Origin: Clostridia bacterium
GTDB lineage: Bacteria > Bacillota > Clostridia > Monoglobales > Monoglobaceae
Length of the DNA: 5,417 nt
Reading direction: 5' to 3'
Assembly: GCA_017409915.1 (NCBI GenBank)
Contig: JAFQRU010000071.1
Span: 1-5,417, forward strand
In this document: in pieces, positions 5,402-5,417 of the stretch
How positions within the stretch are numbered: the first letter of the stretch is position 1
Layout: each line of letters begins with the position of its first letter
The notes under the pieces: generated by a model
Told to the model about the DNA's origin: nothing
What the model saw: only the letters and a program-made list of their open reading frames with translations
Database searches by the model: none
Translations under genes and position numbers: made by a program

Positions 5402-5417
5402 TAACTAGTAAGATATT

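Noticed and set aside
1..5417. CRISPR arrays, insertion sequences, tRNA or rRNA genes, toxin-antitoxin or defence modules
   Set aside because: No regularly spaced direct repeats, transposase motifs, terminal inverted repeats with target duplications, or tRNA cloverleaf patterns were seen. The genes are housekeeping or sporulation genes.

Overview
This is a 5.4 kb, AT-rich stretch of a Firmicutes chromosome, most likely from a spore-forming member of class Clostridia. The evidence is the low GC content, GGAGG-type ribosome binding sites, TTGACA/TATAAT promoters, an HPr with both His15 and Ser46, and a YtxC-type sporulation protein. All six genes lie on the + strand. I see no mobile element, CRISPR array, tRNA or rRNA.

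Layout: (1) Positions 1-428 hold the C-terminal 141 residues of an elongation factor G, probably the EF-G-like second paralogue, closed by a strong intrinsic terminator (437-468). (2) The T-run of that terminator merges into a near-consensus promoter (467-495) driving an RluA-family pseudouridine synthase (start probably ATG 525, alternative GTG 516; end 1421). (3) A second good promoter (1458-1486) drives an HPr phosphocarrier (1540-1800). (4) A hairpin with a U-tract (1816-1848) separates HPr from uvrC (1863-3722). No convincing promoter follows the hairpin, so uvrC probably depends on read-through. (5) A 173-bp spacer (3723-3895) contains three consecutive hairpins and could encode a small minus-strand transcript. 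(6) A 231-aa protein resembling the poorly characterised DUF6873 (GME/pentein-like fold) family follows (3896-4591). (7) Next is ytxC (4647-5387), preceded by a sequence that fits a forespore sigma-G promoter as well as a weak sigma-A promoter. (8) A promoter with perfect -35 and -10 hexamers sits across the last codons of ytxC (5374-5401) and points out of the window.

The genes do not form one pathway. They are housekeeping functions (translation, RNA modification, sugar-transport and catabolite signalling, nucleotide excision repair) followed by a sporulation-associated end. Each of the first units has its own promoter and/or terminator, so the window reads as several short transcription units rather than one operon. 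The clearest novelty leads are the hairpin-rich spacer after uvrC, the internally repeated DUF6873-like protein, and the possible sporulation promoter of ytxC. I found no clear previously undescribed multi-gene system.
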